Source of the DNA: Candidatus Kapaibacterium sp.
GTDB taxonomy: Bacteria; Bacteroidota; Ignavibacteria; Kapaibacteriales; WFXC01
Assembly (NCBI GenBank): GCA_015490805.1
Contig: WFXC01000036.1
Span: forward strand, 1-64,000
Direction: 5' to 3'
DNA length: 64,000 bases
Under the pieces are notes generated by a model, which was not told where the DNA came from, did no database searches, and saw only the letters and a program-made list of their open reading frames with translations. A program made the position numbers and the translations under genes. Position 1 is the first letter of the stretch; each line of letters begins with the position of its first letter. Shown here piece after piece: positions 37,665 to 46,659 of the stretch.

Positions 37665-37761
37665 GTCGTAGGTGCAAAGTAATGCGGGATTCAACCCGCA
37701 GTATTCAGAAACATAGAAACCATATAGCAAAGTCGCAAGTGCAAAGTGGTGCAGGGTTCAA
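37665..37761. repeat. Imperfect 30-bp direct repeat
   Basis: The 30 bases at 37665-37694 and at 37732-37761 agree at 24 of 30 positions (both contain GTGCAAAGT and end TTCAA). Six differences are all transitions. They lie between the secreted protein and the papain-like peptidase. The first copy overlaps a GCGGG/CCCGC hairpin. Confidence 0.6.
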
Positions 37762-37821
37762 GAGTGTTGAACGTCTATTAAAAGGTGTGCAGCGGTGCAG
37801 AAGCAATGAACAGACGGAGCA

Positions 37822-38409
37822 ATGCCCCGGCGTTTCTACATCGGCATTCCAACCGGTCGGATGAATACGGTCTATGCCGCACAGCGGAATACGCAGTGGT
37901 GCTGGGCAGCCGCTATTGAAATGATTCTGCGGTACTATGGGATCGAGATTTCACAGGAAGCTATTGTGTACCGTGCTTATGGTCTGGATTGGCGGGGACA
38001 GCCGCCGAATCGGGAGGCAACATACGAAGCGATGGCGAAAAATCTGAATGATTGGGGGATCGACTTCAAAGGACAATTTTTTGTTGTTCGGGCTTCGTTC
38101 CACTGGGGACCGCCGCCGCTGGAAACGCTGATCCGGGAATTGTCCGCGCAGCGTCCCGTCCTGCTATCCTACATCAGCCGAACCTTTCCCCGGTTAGCCG
38201 GTCACGCCGTTGTGGCAACGGCGCTGCAAATTGAGCAGCTTCCGGGTCATCCTCCTCGTGCGCTTACTGTCGTCGTCCGGGATCCCTGGCCCTCCCGAAG
38301 GGTGTTGCGCCATCGTGGACGTCTGGAATACCCGGCGCGGCAGTTTCTGTCCAAAATTACTTCGTACTGGATCGTTACTGCTCAACGAAAGCCAAAAGTT
38401 GCGGCGTAA
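37822..38409 (+). CDS. Papain-like cysteine peptidase
   Basis: 195 residues with no signal peptide. The catalytic cysteine is in QRNTQWCWAAAIEMILRYYG, the classic N-terminal motif of papain-like/C39-type peptidases. The histidine is in LAGHAVVATALQI and the third residue may be Asp in VVVRDPWPSRR. The middle contains ELSAQRPVLLSYIS. Relatives include bacteriocin maturation proteases and effector proteins. It lies 173 bases downstream of the secreted WN-rich protein. Substrate unknown. Confidence 0.8.
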   Translation: MPRRFYIGIPTGRMNTVYAAQRNTQWCWAAAIEMILRYYGIEISQEAIVYRAYGLDWRGQPPNREATYEAMAKNLNDWGIDFKGQFFVVRASFHWGPPPLETLIRELSAQRPVLLSYISRTFPRLAGHAVVATALQIEQLPGHPPRALTVVVRDPWPSRRVLRHRGRLEYPARQFLSKITSYWIVTAQRKPKVAA

Positions 38410-38425
38410 GGACAAAAGCAAAGGG

Positions 38426-39100
38426 ATGAAAATGACAGGTGCGGCAGCGTTCCAGTCCATAGCCTCTGCGTATGATCAATGGTTCACAACACCGCTGGGA
38501 CAGTATGTGGCGGAGCAGGAAACGCGGCAATTGCGGCAGTTGTTGAACCGGTTGCACCCGAAAACGGCACTGGATATTGGAGCGGGTACTGGGTTTGCAA
38601 CCCGGATTTTACTTGATGCTGGATGGGATGTGACGGCGGTGGAACCCTCAGAGGCAATGCAGGCTATCGGCCGGCAGAAGCTCCCGACAGTGCGCTGGGT
38701 TACGGCAGTTGCGGAAAACCTGCCTTTCCCAGATGAGGCTTTTGCCTGCGCACTGTTTTTTGCAACCCTGGAGTTTGTGGATAATCCACAGCAGGCGATC
38801 GGTGAAGCGCTGCGAGTTTTACAGCCCGGCGGTCACCTGATCATCGGATTTTTGGAAGTCGAAAGCAGTTGGGTTGCGGTCTATCGTCATCAGGCTGACC
38901 TGGGCGAACTGCCGTGGCGGGTTGCCCGTTTCTACGATCAGCAGCAACTGGAGATAATGGTTGGACAACCGGCGCAGGAGAAACGCTCAGCGTTATGGCT
39001 CGCACCATATGCTCATCCGCCATATGAGGAGGCAGATCGCGCAGGACAGCGTGCTGGAAATGTTCCAGGATTCAGTCTCATAATATGGGAGAAGCACTGA
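38426..39100 (+). CDS. Class I SAM-dependent methyltransferase
   Basis: From the ATG at 38426 the protein is 224 residues. The SAM motifs are TALDIGAGTGFATRILLDAG (motif I), VTAVEPSEAM, and LPFPDEAFACALFFATLEFVD (motif IV). Methyltransf_11-type proteins act on small molecules such as quinones or lipids. The stop overlaps the next ATG (TGATG), so it is coupled to the thiamine-binding-like gene. The substrate is not visible. Confidence 0.85.
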   Translation: MKMTGAAAFQSIASAYDQWFTTPLGQYVAEQETRQLRQLLNRLHPKTALDIGAGTGFATRILLDAGWDVTAVEPSEAMQAIGRQKLPTVRWVTAVAENLPFPDEAFACALFFATLEFVDNPQQAIGEALRVLQPGGHLIIGFLEVESSWVAVYRHQADLGELPWRVARFYDQQQLEIMVGQPAQEKRSALWLAPYAHPPYEEADRAGQRAGNVPGFSLIIWEKH

Positions 39101-39369
39101 TGCGAATTGCTGCAACGGTGGCAGTGTATCCGCTGGGACAGCAGGATTTTCGAGCGATCAATCGAGCGATTGAAGTTCTCCGGTCATTTTCCCTTACCAT
39201 CGATGTCCAGCCGATGCATACGGAAATTGAAGGAGAAGCGACGGTGGTTTTTGAAGCTTTGCAGGCTGCCTTTAATGCGGCTGCGGAATACGGGATGACC
39301 ATCCTGGTAACGACGCTGACGAATGTGTGTGGTGTCGAAGACAGTGCCGAAAGTCCAACGACTTCATAG
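39100..39369 (+). CDS. Thiamine-binding-like (YkoF/DUF77 family) protein
   Basis: About 89 residues from the ATG at 39100 (MRIAATVAVYPLGQQDF). The MTH1187/YkoF fold is expected: IAATVAVYPLG and then HTEIEGEATVVFEALQAAF. Family members bind thiamine or HMP. Thiamine pyrophosphokinase is encoded 19 kb away. It starts at the methyltransferase stop. The tail after GVEDSAESPTTS is short. Confidence 0.75.
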   Translation: MRIAATVAVYPLGQQDFRAINRAIEVLRSFSLTIDVQPMHTEIEGEATVVFEALQAAFNAAAEYGMTILVTTLTNVCGVEDSAESPTTS

Positions 39370-39385
39370 GGCGTACTGGCGTTCG

Positions 39386-39405
39386 TATCCATTACGGAAT
39401 GGATA
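39386..39405. repeat. 20-bp inverted repeat
   Basis: TATCCATT-ACGG-AATGGATA has perfect 8-bp arms. It lies between the thiamine-binding-like gene and lpxB, has no T-run, and could be an operator or weak hairpin. Confidence 0.4.
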
Positions 39406-39554
39406 TCGCAGGGGGCATTTCCTGTTGTAAACCGATGCTTCTGGACTGCGCTTCCGCAGCATAGCTTGCTATGGGCAGTTTCCTGCCAAAACACTAAGGG
39501 TGATGGTGCGTCACCACAGCAGCAACAAAGAGCAATAGCGGTCAATGGAGCAAT

Positions 39555-40670
39555 ATGGCAAAAATTTTCATTTCCGTTGGCGACCCTTCAGCAGATGCTC
39601 ACGCAGCCCGTTTAATGCGAGTGCTCAAAGCGCGGCGTCCGGATCTTGAGTTCATCGGACTGGGAGGACCGGCAATGCAGGCGCAGGGATTGCAGTCGCT
39701 GGTCCCCTTTGAATCCCTCAGTGTCGTGGGATTCTGGGAGGTTGTGAAAAAATACGCATTTTTCCGGAGCGTATTGCGGCGTTGTAAAAAAGTGCTTCAG
39801 GAGCAGCAGCCGGATCTGTTTCTCCCCATTGATTTTCCTGGTTTCAACCTGCGCCTTGCGGCATTTGCCAAAAAGCTTCGGATTCCAACAATTTACTATA
39901 TCGCTCCGCAATTGTGGGCGTGGGGTAAGCAGCGGGCGCAGACGCTGGCAAACAGTGTTGATTTACTTCTGGTGGTTTTCCCATTCGAAGAGACTTTTTT
40001 TACGCAACTGGGCGTTCCAGCCCTCTATGTCGGGCATCCTTTGCTGGATGATCCGCAGTTTGCAGCGCTGCCACGCCGATTTGAGTACCGGGATGATACG
40101 ATTGTGTTAATGCCCGGTAGTCGACCTCAGGAGCTTGAGCATCATTTACCTCTGATGTTACAAACGGCAGCGATTCTGGCATCCTATTTGCCAGAGTTGA
40201 GTTTTACGATTGTCAAACCTGAAACGCTTCCTTTGGAAAGTTACATACCCTATTTCCGCTCTTACGATCATCTGGAGTTGGAGTTCGCTTCTACGGCATC
40301 GCAGGCACTGCAATGGGCGAAGGCGGCAATTATCAAAGCCGGCACCTCGACGCTGGAAGCAGCCGTCCTTTTGACCCCTTTTGTTACCGTGTACAAAACG
40401 TCTGCGCTTTCCTACCGAATTGGTAAATGGCTGGTCAACGTTCCGCATATTACGCTGGTCAACATTTTGTTGCAGCAGGCGGTTGTTCCAGAGTTTATCC
40501 AGGATGAGGCACAGCCGAAGGCAATTGCAGAATCCGTGCTCTCCATTCTCACGAATTCGGAATACCGTTCGTTATTCCTGTCCCAATTCCAGCAGCTTCG
40601 TGCGACACTGGGTGGCTCTGGAGCAACGGAAACAGTTGCAGGTGTGATTCTCGGGCGGCTTGCGCAATGA
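39555..40670 (+). CDS. lpxB: Lipid-A-disaccharide synthase
   Basis: The 371-residue GT19 enzyme joins lipid X and UDP-diacylglucosamine. Motifs: ISVGDPSADAHAARLM (the family's SAGE-like opening), FIGLGGPAMQAQG, FLPIDFPGFNLRLAAFAKK, and the C-terminal KAGTSTLEAAVLLTPFVTVYK. Length is normal. Inner-membrane association is expected. It heads the lpxB-acyltransferase-lpxK-amidotransferase operon, all linked by overlaps. Confidence 0.95.
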   Translation: MAKIFISVGDPSADAHAARLMRVLKARRPDLEFIGLGGPAMQAQGLQSLVPFESLSVVGFWEVVKKYAFFRSVLRRCKKVLQEQQPDLFLPIDFPGFNLRLAAFAKKLRIPTIYYIAPQLWAWGKQRAQTLANSVDLLLVVFPFEETFFTQLGVPALYVGHPLLDDPQFAALPRRFEYRDDTIVLMPGSRPQELEHHLPLMLQTAAILASYLPELSFTIVKPETLPLESYIPYFRSYDHLELEFASTASQALQWAKAAIIKAGTSTLEAAVLLTPFVTVYKTSALSYRIGKWLVNVPHITLVNILLQQAVVPEFIQDEAQPKAIAESVLSILTNSEYRSLFLSQFQQLRATLGGSGATETVAGVILGRLAQ

Positions 40671-41266
40671 ACCTTGCATTGTCCGTACTGGATTGGTGGT
40701 GCCGATCGTGGCGCCTTTGCTCCCATTCTTCCGGTTCTCTTCCGCATCCTGCCGTTGTGGCGATGTGGCACGATGAAATGCTGCCGGTATGGCGATTTTT
40801 TGCCTCCGTCACTGCTGCAGCATTGATTAGCTACAGTCGGGATGGGGAGTGGCTGGCGCGACTGCTGCGGCGCTGGCAGTATACCGTTGTTCGAGGATCG
40901 CGGCATCGGGGCGGAAAAGAAGCGCTTCGCCAGTTGGCTGCTTTAGCCCGGCAGTATACGGTGTTGATAACGCCTGATGGATCAAGGGGACCACGTCATC
41001 GGTTTAAACCCGGAGCCGTCGTACTGGCACATCGCACCCAGCGCCCGCTGTTGTTATGCAGGATTCGAGCTCGGGGGATTCGATTCTCTCGCAGTTGGGA
41101 TCGCTTCCTGCTGCCCTATCCCTTTGCCCACATCGAGCTTTTCTTTTCGCCACCACTTCGTATTCCGCAGGACGCATCGGCAGATGAAATTGATCGATGG
41201 ATCCAGCGGTGTGAACAGTGGTTGAATCTTCCACCAGAGCGTTTGCCCGAATGCGCCACTTCTTGA
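40667..41266 (+). CDS. Lysophospholipid acyltransferase-like (DUF374)
   Basis: 199 residues. Block 1 is VAMWHDEMLPVWRFF and block 3 VLITPDGSRGPRHRFKPGAVVLA, the pattern of DUF374, a relative of PlsC/LpxL acyltransferases usually encoded with lipid A genes. It overlaps the lpxB stop by four bases (ATGA). By context it could be a late lipid A acyltransferase or an outer-membrane lipid modifier; this is inferred from position and family. Confidence 0.8.
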   Translation: MNLALSVLDWWCRSWRLCSHSSGSLPHPAVVAMWHDEMLPVWRFFASVTAAALISYSRDGEWLARLLRRWQYTVVRGSRHRGGKEALRQLAALARQYTVLITPDGSRGPRHRFKPGAVVLAHRTQRPLLLCRIRARGIRFSRSWDRFLLPYPFAHIELFFSPPLRIPQDASADEIDRWIQRCEQWLNLPPERLPECATS

Positions 41267-42276
41267 AAGCTGGAAGCTGGCTCTATGGAGGGATCCTGCG
41301 CTGCCGACGATGGCTCTATCGCACAGGACTTCGAAAATCCGTATATCCGCCGCTGCCCACAATCAGCGTTGGTAATCTGCTGGTCGGTGGTACAGGCAAG
41401 ACGCCCTTTGTACACTGGCTTGCTCGTTTTTTGCTCCAGCAGAGCAGAAAACCGGCGATTCTTTCCCGTGGCTACCGACGCCGGTCTTCGGGGCTTCTCG
41501 TCGTTTCTGATGGGCAGCAGATAATGGCTTCGGTAACGGCAGCCGGCGATGAACCCTACTGGTACGCGTGGAAACTTCCTTCGGTACCGGTTGTAGTCGA
41601 TAGCAATCGGACTCGAGCTGCTGTGTATGTTGCCCGCTCCTTTGCGGTTGATACCTTAATTTTAGATGACGCTTTCCAGCACTGGCAGTTCCATCGCCAC
41701 TGTGATCTGGTGATTGTAACCTCGGAAACGCTGAAGGAGCATTCTTTGCTGCCAGCAGGGAGATTGCGCGAGCCCCTCGATGCTTTGCATCGTGCAGATC
41801 TGTTGCTGGCACGTGCACCGCTGTCGTGTGATGCGCTGCGTTCGATAGTGCCAGAGCGCCCGTGCCTTCCCTTTACCGTGGCGTTTGGCGAATTGCAACC
41901 GTTTCTGGGCAGTGGATCACCACCAGAACATTTCGTTGCTTTTGCTGGCATTGCCAATCCTCAGCAATTCTTCCAGCAACTGCTCCGTGATGGCGTCCCG
42001 GTCGTGCAAACGCTGGCTTTTCCAGATCACCACTGGTATACGCCGGAAGATCTTCGTACATTGCAGCGCCTTCTGCGTCAGCAAAAAGCAGCCGCACTGG
42101 TCACGACGGAAAAGGATGCAGTTCGCCTTCTGCCATACCGACAGCAGATAGAACAATCTGGCATTGCGGTGTACGTGCTTCCAATGTGGGTGGAACTGAG
42201 TGATTCAGCAGCAGAGCAGTTGAAAAATCTTCTGGAACAATGTCTGAGCCGATCCATACCCAACCGATTCGCATAG
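41251..42276 (+). CDS. lpxK: Tetraacyldisaccharide 4'-kinase
   Basis: From the ATG at 41251 (MRHFLKAGSWLYGG) the protein is 341 residues. The P-loop is TISVGNLLVGGTGKTPFVHWL, followed by LSRGYRRR and GDEPYW. DTLILDDAFQHW is the Walker B-like motif of LpxK. The C-terminus has AFAGIANPQQF, DHHWYTPEDL and LVTTEKDAVRL, all family hallmarks. It phosphorylates the 4' position of tetraacyl lipid A at the inner membrane. It overlaps the preceding acyltransferase by 16 bases. Confidence 0.94.
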   Translation: MRHFLKAGSWLYGGILRCRRWLYRTGLRKSVYPPLPTISVGNLLVGGTGKTPFVHWLARFLLQQSRKPAILSRGYRRRSSGLLVVSDGQQIMASVTAAGDEPYWYAWKLPSVPVVVDSNRTRAAVYVARSFAVDTLILDDAFQHWQFHRHCDLVIVTSETLKEHSLLPAGRLREPLDALHRADLLLARAPLSCDALRSIVPERPCLPFTVAFGELQPFLGSGSPPEHFVAFAGIANPQQFFQQLLRDGVPVVQTLAFPDHHWYTPEDLRTLQRLLRQQKAAALVTTEKDAVRLLPYRQQIEQSGIAVYVLPMWVELSDSAAEQLKNLLEQCLSRSIPNRFA

Positions 42277-42998
42277 CCATTGCGGCTGCGTCGGAAGAGA
42301 AGGCAGTGCCATACCAGCAGTGGTTGCACCGAGCAGCTTCGGTTGCTTCGATTGCTACACTGGAACTGGTAGTGCTGACTCCAGCGATGCCTGTTTCGGA
42401 AGCCGTGGAGCAGATAAATCGCTGTTCCGGACTGCTGCTAACCGGCGGCAAAGACATTCATCCGCAGCGATATGGTCTTGGACATCGGGCGGCGGAGTGC
42501 CGGCTGGAGCCGCAGCGTGATGAGCTGGAGTTTGCTGTGTTTGATGCTGCACAGAAAGCGAAAAAGCCTATTCTGGGCATCTGCCGCGGTTGCCAGTTGA
42601 TCAACGTTGCCCTGGGTGGTTCACTGTATGTGGATATTCCCACGGATCTGCGAACGTCCATCGAACACCGGAAGCAGAATCAGCGGGATTCGGAGCATCC
42701 TATCGCTGTTGTTGGCGGATCGTTACTGTTCAAGATAACCGGGGAAGTGGAGGGGATTGTAAACAGCGCTCACCATCAGGCAATTCATCAGCCGGGACGT
42801 GGCCTGACCGTCACAGCGTATAGTCCGGACAATGTTGCAGAAGCGGTGGAATGGGAATCGCTCTATGGCAGTAGTTTTCTGCTGGGTGTTCAGTGGCATC
42901 CGGAACGAATGGCATTCGATAATCCGTTTTCGGGGAAGATTGCCACTCACTTTCTCTTTGAAGTAGAAAGTTTTGCGTTACTGCTGGGCGCAACCTGA
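42240..42998 (+). CDS. Class I glutamine amidotransferase-like (peptidase C26)
   Basis: 252 residues with the gamma-glutamyl-gamma-aminobutyrate hydrolase (PuuD) pattern. The nucleophile is in PILGICRGCQLINVALGG, the oxyanion/aspartate region is LLLTGGKDIHPQRYG, and the histidine is in LGVQWHPERM. A protein without a partner synthase domain suggests free hydrolase activity on gamma-glutamyl compounds. It begins 36 bases before the lpxK stop, so translational coupling is likely although the function seems unrelated to lipid A. Confidence 0.85.
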   Translation: MSEPIHTQPIRIAIAAASEEKAVPYQQWLHRAASVASIATLELVVLTPAMPVSEAVEQINRCSGLLLTGGKDIHPQRYGLGHRAAECRLEPQRDELEFAVFDAAQKAKKPILGICRGCQLINVALGGSLYVDIPTDLRTSIEHRKQNQRDSEHPIAVVGGSLLFKITGEVEGIVNSAHHQAIHQPGRGLTVTAYSPDNVAEAVEWESLYGSSFLLGVQWHPERMAFDNPFSGKIATHFLFEVESFALLLGAT

Positions 42999-43191
42999 GA
43001 GCTATCCGTACGGCTGTAGGATCCTGTTTCTCACTCCGTTCCAGAATTCTCGCTGTGTTGAACGTGTCGTGGCTGCTGGCTGACTTTGGGCAGCAGCTAA
43101 GGAGTTTTTTGATTGCCTATTGGTGCGTCTGGACTTTCACCGCTTCGGGAAATTGCCGTATCCGGACAGAGGATCTTGTACCACAAATGCA

Positions 43192-43731
43192 TTATCGCTC
43201 TGTGTCACGGAGAATGCCTTCCTGTTTTGCTGCGGCTGCGATCAGGTCGGCTATCTGCTGTGGCGATTTGCCCGCTATCTCAATCCGAATATTTGCCCAT
43301 TGCTGATACAGCGGACGGCGGCGATCCCAGAGCAGCCGCAGTTCTTCCTGCGGCGGCAAAGACGTCAGTGGTGGTCGGTTCTGTGGATCATAGCGTTCCA
43401 GAAGCTGTTCCCAGGGAAGGTCCAGCCAGACGCGCCAGGTGCAGTGTTCAATTAGTGGGAGCAAGTCTGCATGCTCTACAATACCGGCACCGGTGTCAAT
43501 AACGTGCGGTGGTTGTGCTAAGAGCATGCGCAACATCTGTCCTTCCCACTCCCGGAAGTATTCCCAGCCGTACCGGGCTACCATCTCTGGTATGGATAGC
43601 CGGGTGATCCGTTCGACGATGGTATCCAGCGATGACCACGGCGCTCCGCAGCGTCGGGCGAGTAGCGGTGCAACCGTCGTTTTGCCAACGGAGCGGAAGC
43701 CAATGAGCAGGATAGAACGCTGTAACTTCAT
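43192..43731 (-). CDS. aroK: Shikimate kinase
   Basis: From the ATG at 43731 the protein is 179 residues, the usual length. The P-loop is LLIGFRSVGKTTV (residues about 8-20), with LDTIVERITRLSI and WEYFREWEGQML (the Asp/Arg shikimate site), IDTGAGIVEH and NRPPL lid. It phosphorylates shikimate to shikimate-3-phosphate. An N-terminal extension into aroA (to 43875) is open but not conserved. It is the last gene of the shikimate operon. Confidence 0.92.
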   Translation of the reverse strand: MKLQRSILLIGFRSVGKTTVAPLLARRCGAPWSSLDTIVERITRLSIPEMVARYGWEYFREWEGQMLRMLLAQPPHVIDTGAGIVEHADLLPLIEHCTWRVWLDLPWEQLLERYDPQNRPPLTSLPPQEELRLLWDRRRPLYQQWANIRIEIAGKSPQQIADLIAAAAKQEGILRDTER

Positions 43732-43790
43732 CCAGTTGTTCAGAGATCTCGCCAGTTTCCCTTCGCTCAAAAATACGCAATTTGTGCGGA

Positions 43791-45053
43791 TCAGCTTGAT
43801 GTTTCTGAGACGTTCGCTGAGGATGTAAGCAATTCCCAATGTTCCCAGAATTCCGGATATGATTTTTGCACACACGCAGGGTTGTCCACTTGGATATGCG
43901 GATTGCGGAGTTGCAGCAATCCGAACGCCATTGCAATGCGGTGGTCATTGTAGGTTCGAATGGTGGCAGGATGAATGGTATTTGCTGGCGTGATGATGAT
44001 TTCGTTTGGCCGGGATGTTACCTGAGCGCCGATGCGTTGTAGATTTTCCAGAACTGCCTTGACACGGTCCGATTCCTTCCACTGGAGATGCTGGAAATCC
44101 CGAAAGCGGGAGGACGTATGGGCGCAGGCGGCGTAGACTGCCAGTGCGGGGAACAGATCAGGGATATTGCGGAGTGAGATGTCGATTTCTTGTTGACAGG
44201 AGCCATCGATCAGAAGCTCGTTTCCGCTCCACTGGAGTGAGACGCCAGCGTTTCGCAGGAGCTCCACGATGGTGGAATCACTTTGTAAGCTGTTTTGCTG
44301 GAGTTGCGGCAGGATGACGGGGCGTTCAGCGATCAGTGCACCAACGATCCAGAATGCGGCTGCGGACCAGTCGCGTTCAACCCTCCACGTTTGCGCAGGA
44401 AAAGGTGCTCCATAACCTGTTACCATCACCCGGTGTCCGGATTGCCACGAGACTTCGATACCGGATTGTTCTAAGAACCACTGGGTCATCCGGATATATC
44501 CTGCTGATACCAGGGGGGTGCTCAACTCGATGAGCGTTGTGCCAGGCAGTCTGGCTGCAACGAACATCAGGGCAGAGAGGAATTGAGAAGAAATATGTCC
44601 CGGTATAGTTACCCGTCCGGGACGAAGCGATCCGCCAACTACCGAAATTGGCAGAAATCCATTGGCCGATCGGATTTGTGCTCCCATTTGTTCCAGCGCA
44701 CTGAGCAGCGGCTGCATCGGACGCTGCCGCATCCGTGGCGTTCCGTCGATTCGGACTTCGTGTGCGCTCAGGAGGGCGGCAAGGGCGGTGAGGAACCGGG
44801 CAGTTGTTCCGGAATTTCCAGCGAGCAGGCGGACCGGCCGGGATGGAGGAATGACGTTCTGAACCCGCAGTCCGGTTGACTCGTATGCCCATTGTACCCC
44901 CAGCGCTTCCAATCCTTTCGCAGTCAGTTGGGTATCTTCTGCCCAGAGCGGTGAGTGAATGACCGTCCCTGGAGCGGCTAATGCGCCAATGACCATTGCC
45001 CGATGGGTGAAGCTTTTGGAAGGGGGAACCAGAATGCGGATTGGTGTAGCCAT
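43791..45053 (-). CDS. aroA: 3-phosphoshikimate 1-carboxyvinyltransferase (EPSP synthase)
   Basis: From the ATG at 45053 (MATPIRILVPPSKSFTHRA) the protein is 420 residues. LAGNSGTTARFLTALAA is the conserved loop targeted by glyphosate in other EPSP synthases, and DGTPRMRQRPMQPLL follows. The final WKESDRVKAVLENL and YNDHRIAMAF carry the Glu and Arg of the active site. Two similar alpha/beta domains are present. It sits in the fourth slot of the shikimate operon. Confidence 0.95.
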   Translation of the reverse strand: MATPIRILVPPSKSFTHRAMVIGALAAPGTVIHSPLWAEDTQLTAKGLEALGVQWAYESTGLRVQNVIPPSRPVRLLAGNSGTTARFLTALAALLSAHEVRIDGTPRMRQRPMQPLLSALEQMGAQIRSANGFLPISVVGGSLRPGRVTIPGHISSQFLSALMFVAARLPGTTLIELSTPLVSAGYIRMTQWFLEQSGIEVSWQSGHRVMVTGYGAPFPAQTWRVERDWSAAAFWIVGALIAERPVILPQLQQNSLQSDSTIVELLRNAGVSLQWSGNELLIDGSCQQEIDISLRNIPDLFPALAVYAACAHTSSRFRDFQHLQWKESDRVKAVLENLQRIGAQVTSRPNEIIITPANTIHPATIRTYNDHRIAMAFGLLQLRNPHIQVDNPACVQKSYPEFWEHWELLTSSANVSETSS

Positions 45054-45189
45054 CAGCGTGCTTTTCCCTTTGCTTGTTGTTCCTCCAGCTTGCTTCCCTG
45101 CACTGTGAGCCGGCACTGGTACTTTCGGTTGGAGGTTGTCCAGTCAGGAATCAACCTGTCAGTCCGGATGAACATAGTGCCCCGCTTGA

Positions 45190-46659
45190 TCATTGGAGCT
45201 GTTTCCATATCTGCCACATTTGCTGGATGGAAGGGCAAACGTTCGTGAAAAGCTGGAATTGATAGCGTGCCTGATGAAGAAATAGCTCAATCCCGGTGAT
45301 AATTGCAGCAACGCCCTGCTGTCGTGCAGTCTGGACCAGCAGCGTTTCGGCAGGGTTGTGCACCACTTCTACCAGTACTATCTGAGGTTGGAGATAAGGA
45401 GTCAATGGCAGCATCTGCTCCGTATTGGGAACCATCCCAACAGGAGTGGCGTGAATGAGGATGTCAACCGGTGCTGGTAGTGGCGCACCCAGAGGGAGGG
45501 AAGAGCAGTGGAAGTGCGTCGCCAGCGCTTTGCGTTTTGCAGCCGATCGCCCCATCACCCAGATCTGAGAAACGCCCATTTGCTGGAGTACGCCGATGGC
45601 AGTTCGGGCAGTGGCGCCCGTGCCAACGACCAATGCCCGGCGGAGTTGGGATTGGAAGGGAAGCAGCAGCTCGCGCAGCGCCAGAAAATCGGTATTGAAG
45701 GCTGCCCAGTGGTCTTCCCGTCGAAGAATGGTATTGCAAACCCCTGTCATCTGGACTTCAGGTGACCGTTCTTCACACATTGCCACCGCTGTTTGTTTGT
45801 GCGGAATCGTGATGCTGGCACCATCCAGCCACGACTGCCAGGCGGCGAATGCAGCAGAAAAGTCAGGATCGGGGAAATTGAGGTAGAGCCAGCGATCTGC
45901 ATAGCCGAAAAGTGCCAGCAGGGCGTTGTGGAGTTGCCATCCCCGACTTTGGTGCAGGGGATAGCCGAAAAGTCCCAGCAGCCGGGTCTCTGGCGTTTTT
46001 TGATCCAGCCGATACCATCGAAGTTCCTCCATAGTTGGTTGTCCGGCCGCCGTTCGTTCAGTTCCGGCAGCGATGTATGTCCACGCATTTCCCAGGATCG
46101 CAGCCCAGAGGCGGGTGCTGGTCGCATTTTCGCCGGAGCAGTGAACGATAAATTTTTTATTCTGCGATTTCCAGAAATCAATGAGGGCAGTGACCGTACG
46201 CATACAGCGGGCGAATCCATCGGGCAGAACACACTTGTACACCGCAGCAGGAATTGCTGCCATTGCGCGTACTGTGGTATCGACAGACTGTGCGGTTGTA
46301 AAATGGGCTGAAAGCACGCCGCGGCGGGCGAAAACCGTGTTGAGAAAATCCTGATCAAAGGCGGCAATCCCCTGGATATCCACATCGATCCACTGGCATC
46401 CTGCTTCAATAGCTGCTTGGTAGAGCTGCACCCATTGGCGCATTGAGCCCTCCCATTCACCACCTTCTTCTCTGCGTCGAATTGTGGCAATGATTGGCTG
46501 GGGGATTTGCTGCCGGGCTGCCTGCCAGTCGGGCGTTTGCCAGCGATCCGCACGGAGTTCCACCAGATCTGCCGACTGGCTAATCTCTGCTAAGGTCGGC
46601 AGATTGTGGATCGAACTGATCCAGAACGAGAGGCAGGTTTTGAAGGGATTCCCACGCAT
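45190..46659 (-). CDS. aroDE: Bifunctional 3-dehydroquinate dehydratase / shikimate dehydrogenase
   Basis: From the ATG at 46659 the protein is 489 residues. Residues about 5-220 form a type I dehydroquinase: VELRADRW, H119 in LSAHFT, and the Schiff-base lysine K142 in VYKCVLPD. Residues about 225-489 are shikimate dehydrogenase: GYPLHQSRGWQLHNALL, K288 in ITIPHKQT, D324 in FNTDFLA, and the NADP loop VVGTGATART. The two domains act on consecutive intermediates, as in plants and some Chlorobi. Longer in-frame starts exist but add unconserved sequence. It overlaps the aroB end by 80 bases. Confidence 0.9.
   Translation of the reverse strand: MRGNPFKTCLSFWISSIHNLPTLAEISQSADLVELRADRWQTPDWQAARQQIPQPIIATIRRREEGGEWEGSMRQWVQLYQAAIEAGCQWIDVDIQGIAAFDQDFLNTVFARRGVLSAHFTTAQSVDTTVRAMAAIPAAVYKCVLPDGFARCMRTVTALIDFWKSQNKKFIVHCSGENATSTRLWAAILGNAWTYIAAGTERTAAGQPTMEELRWYRLDQKTPETRLLGLFGYPLHQSRGWQLHNALLALFGYADRWLYLNFPDPDFSAAFAAWQSWLDGASITIPHKQTAVAMCEERSPEVQMTGVCNTILRREDHWAAFNTDFLALRELLLPFQSQLRRALVVGTGATARTAIGVLQQMGVSQIWVMGRSAAKRKALATHFHCSSLPLGAPLPAPVDILIHATPVGMVPNTEQMLPLTPYLQPQIVLVEVVHNPAETLLVQTARQQGVAAIITGIELFLHQARYQFQLFTNVCPSIQQMWQIWKQLQ

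Noticed and set aside
43732-43875. 48-residue N-terminal extension of shikimate kinase
   Set aside because: Part of it would overlap aroA, and the P-loop is normally near the N-terminus. The ATG at 43731 gives normal length.
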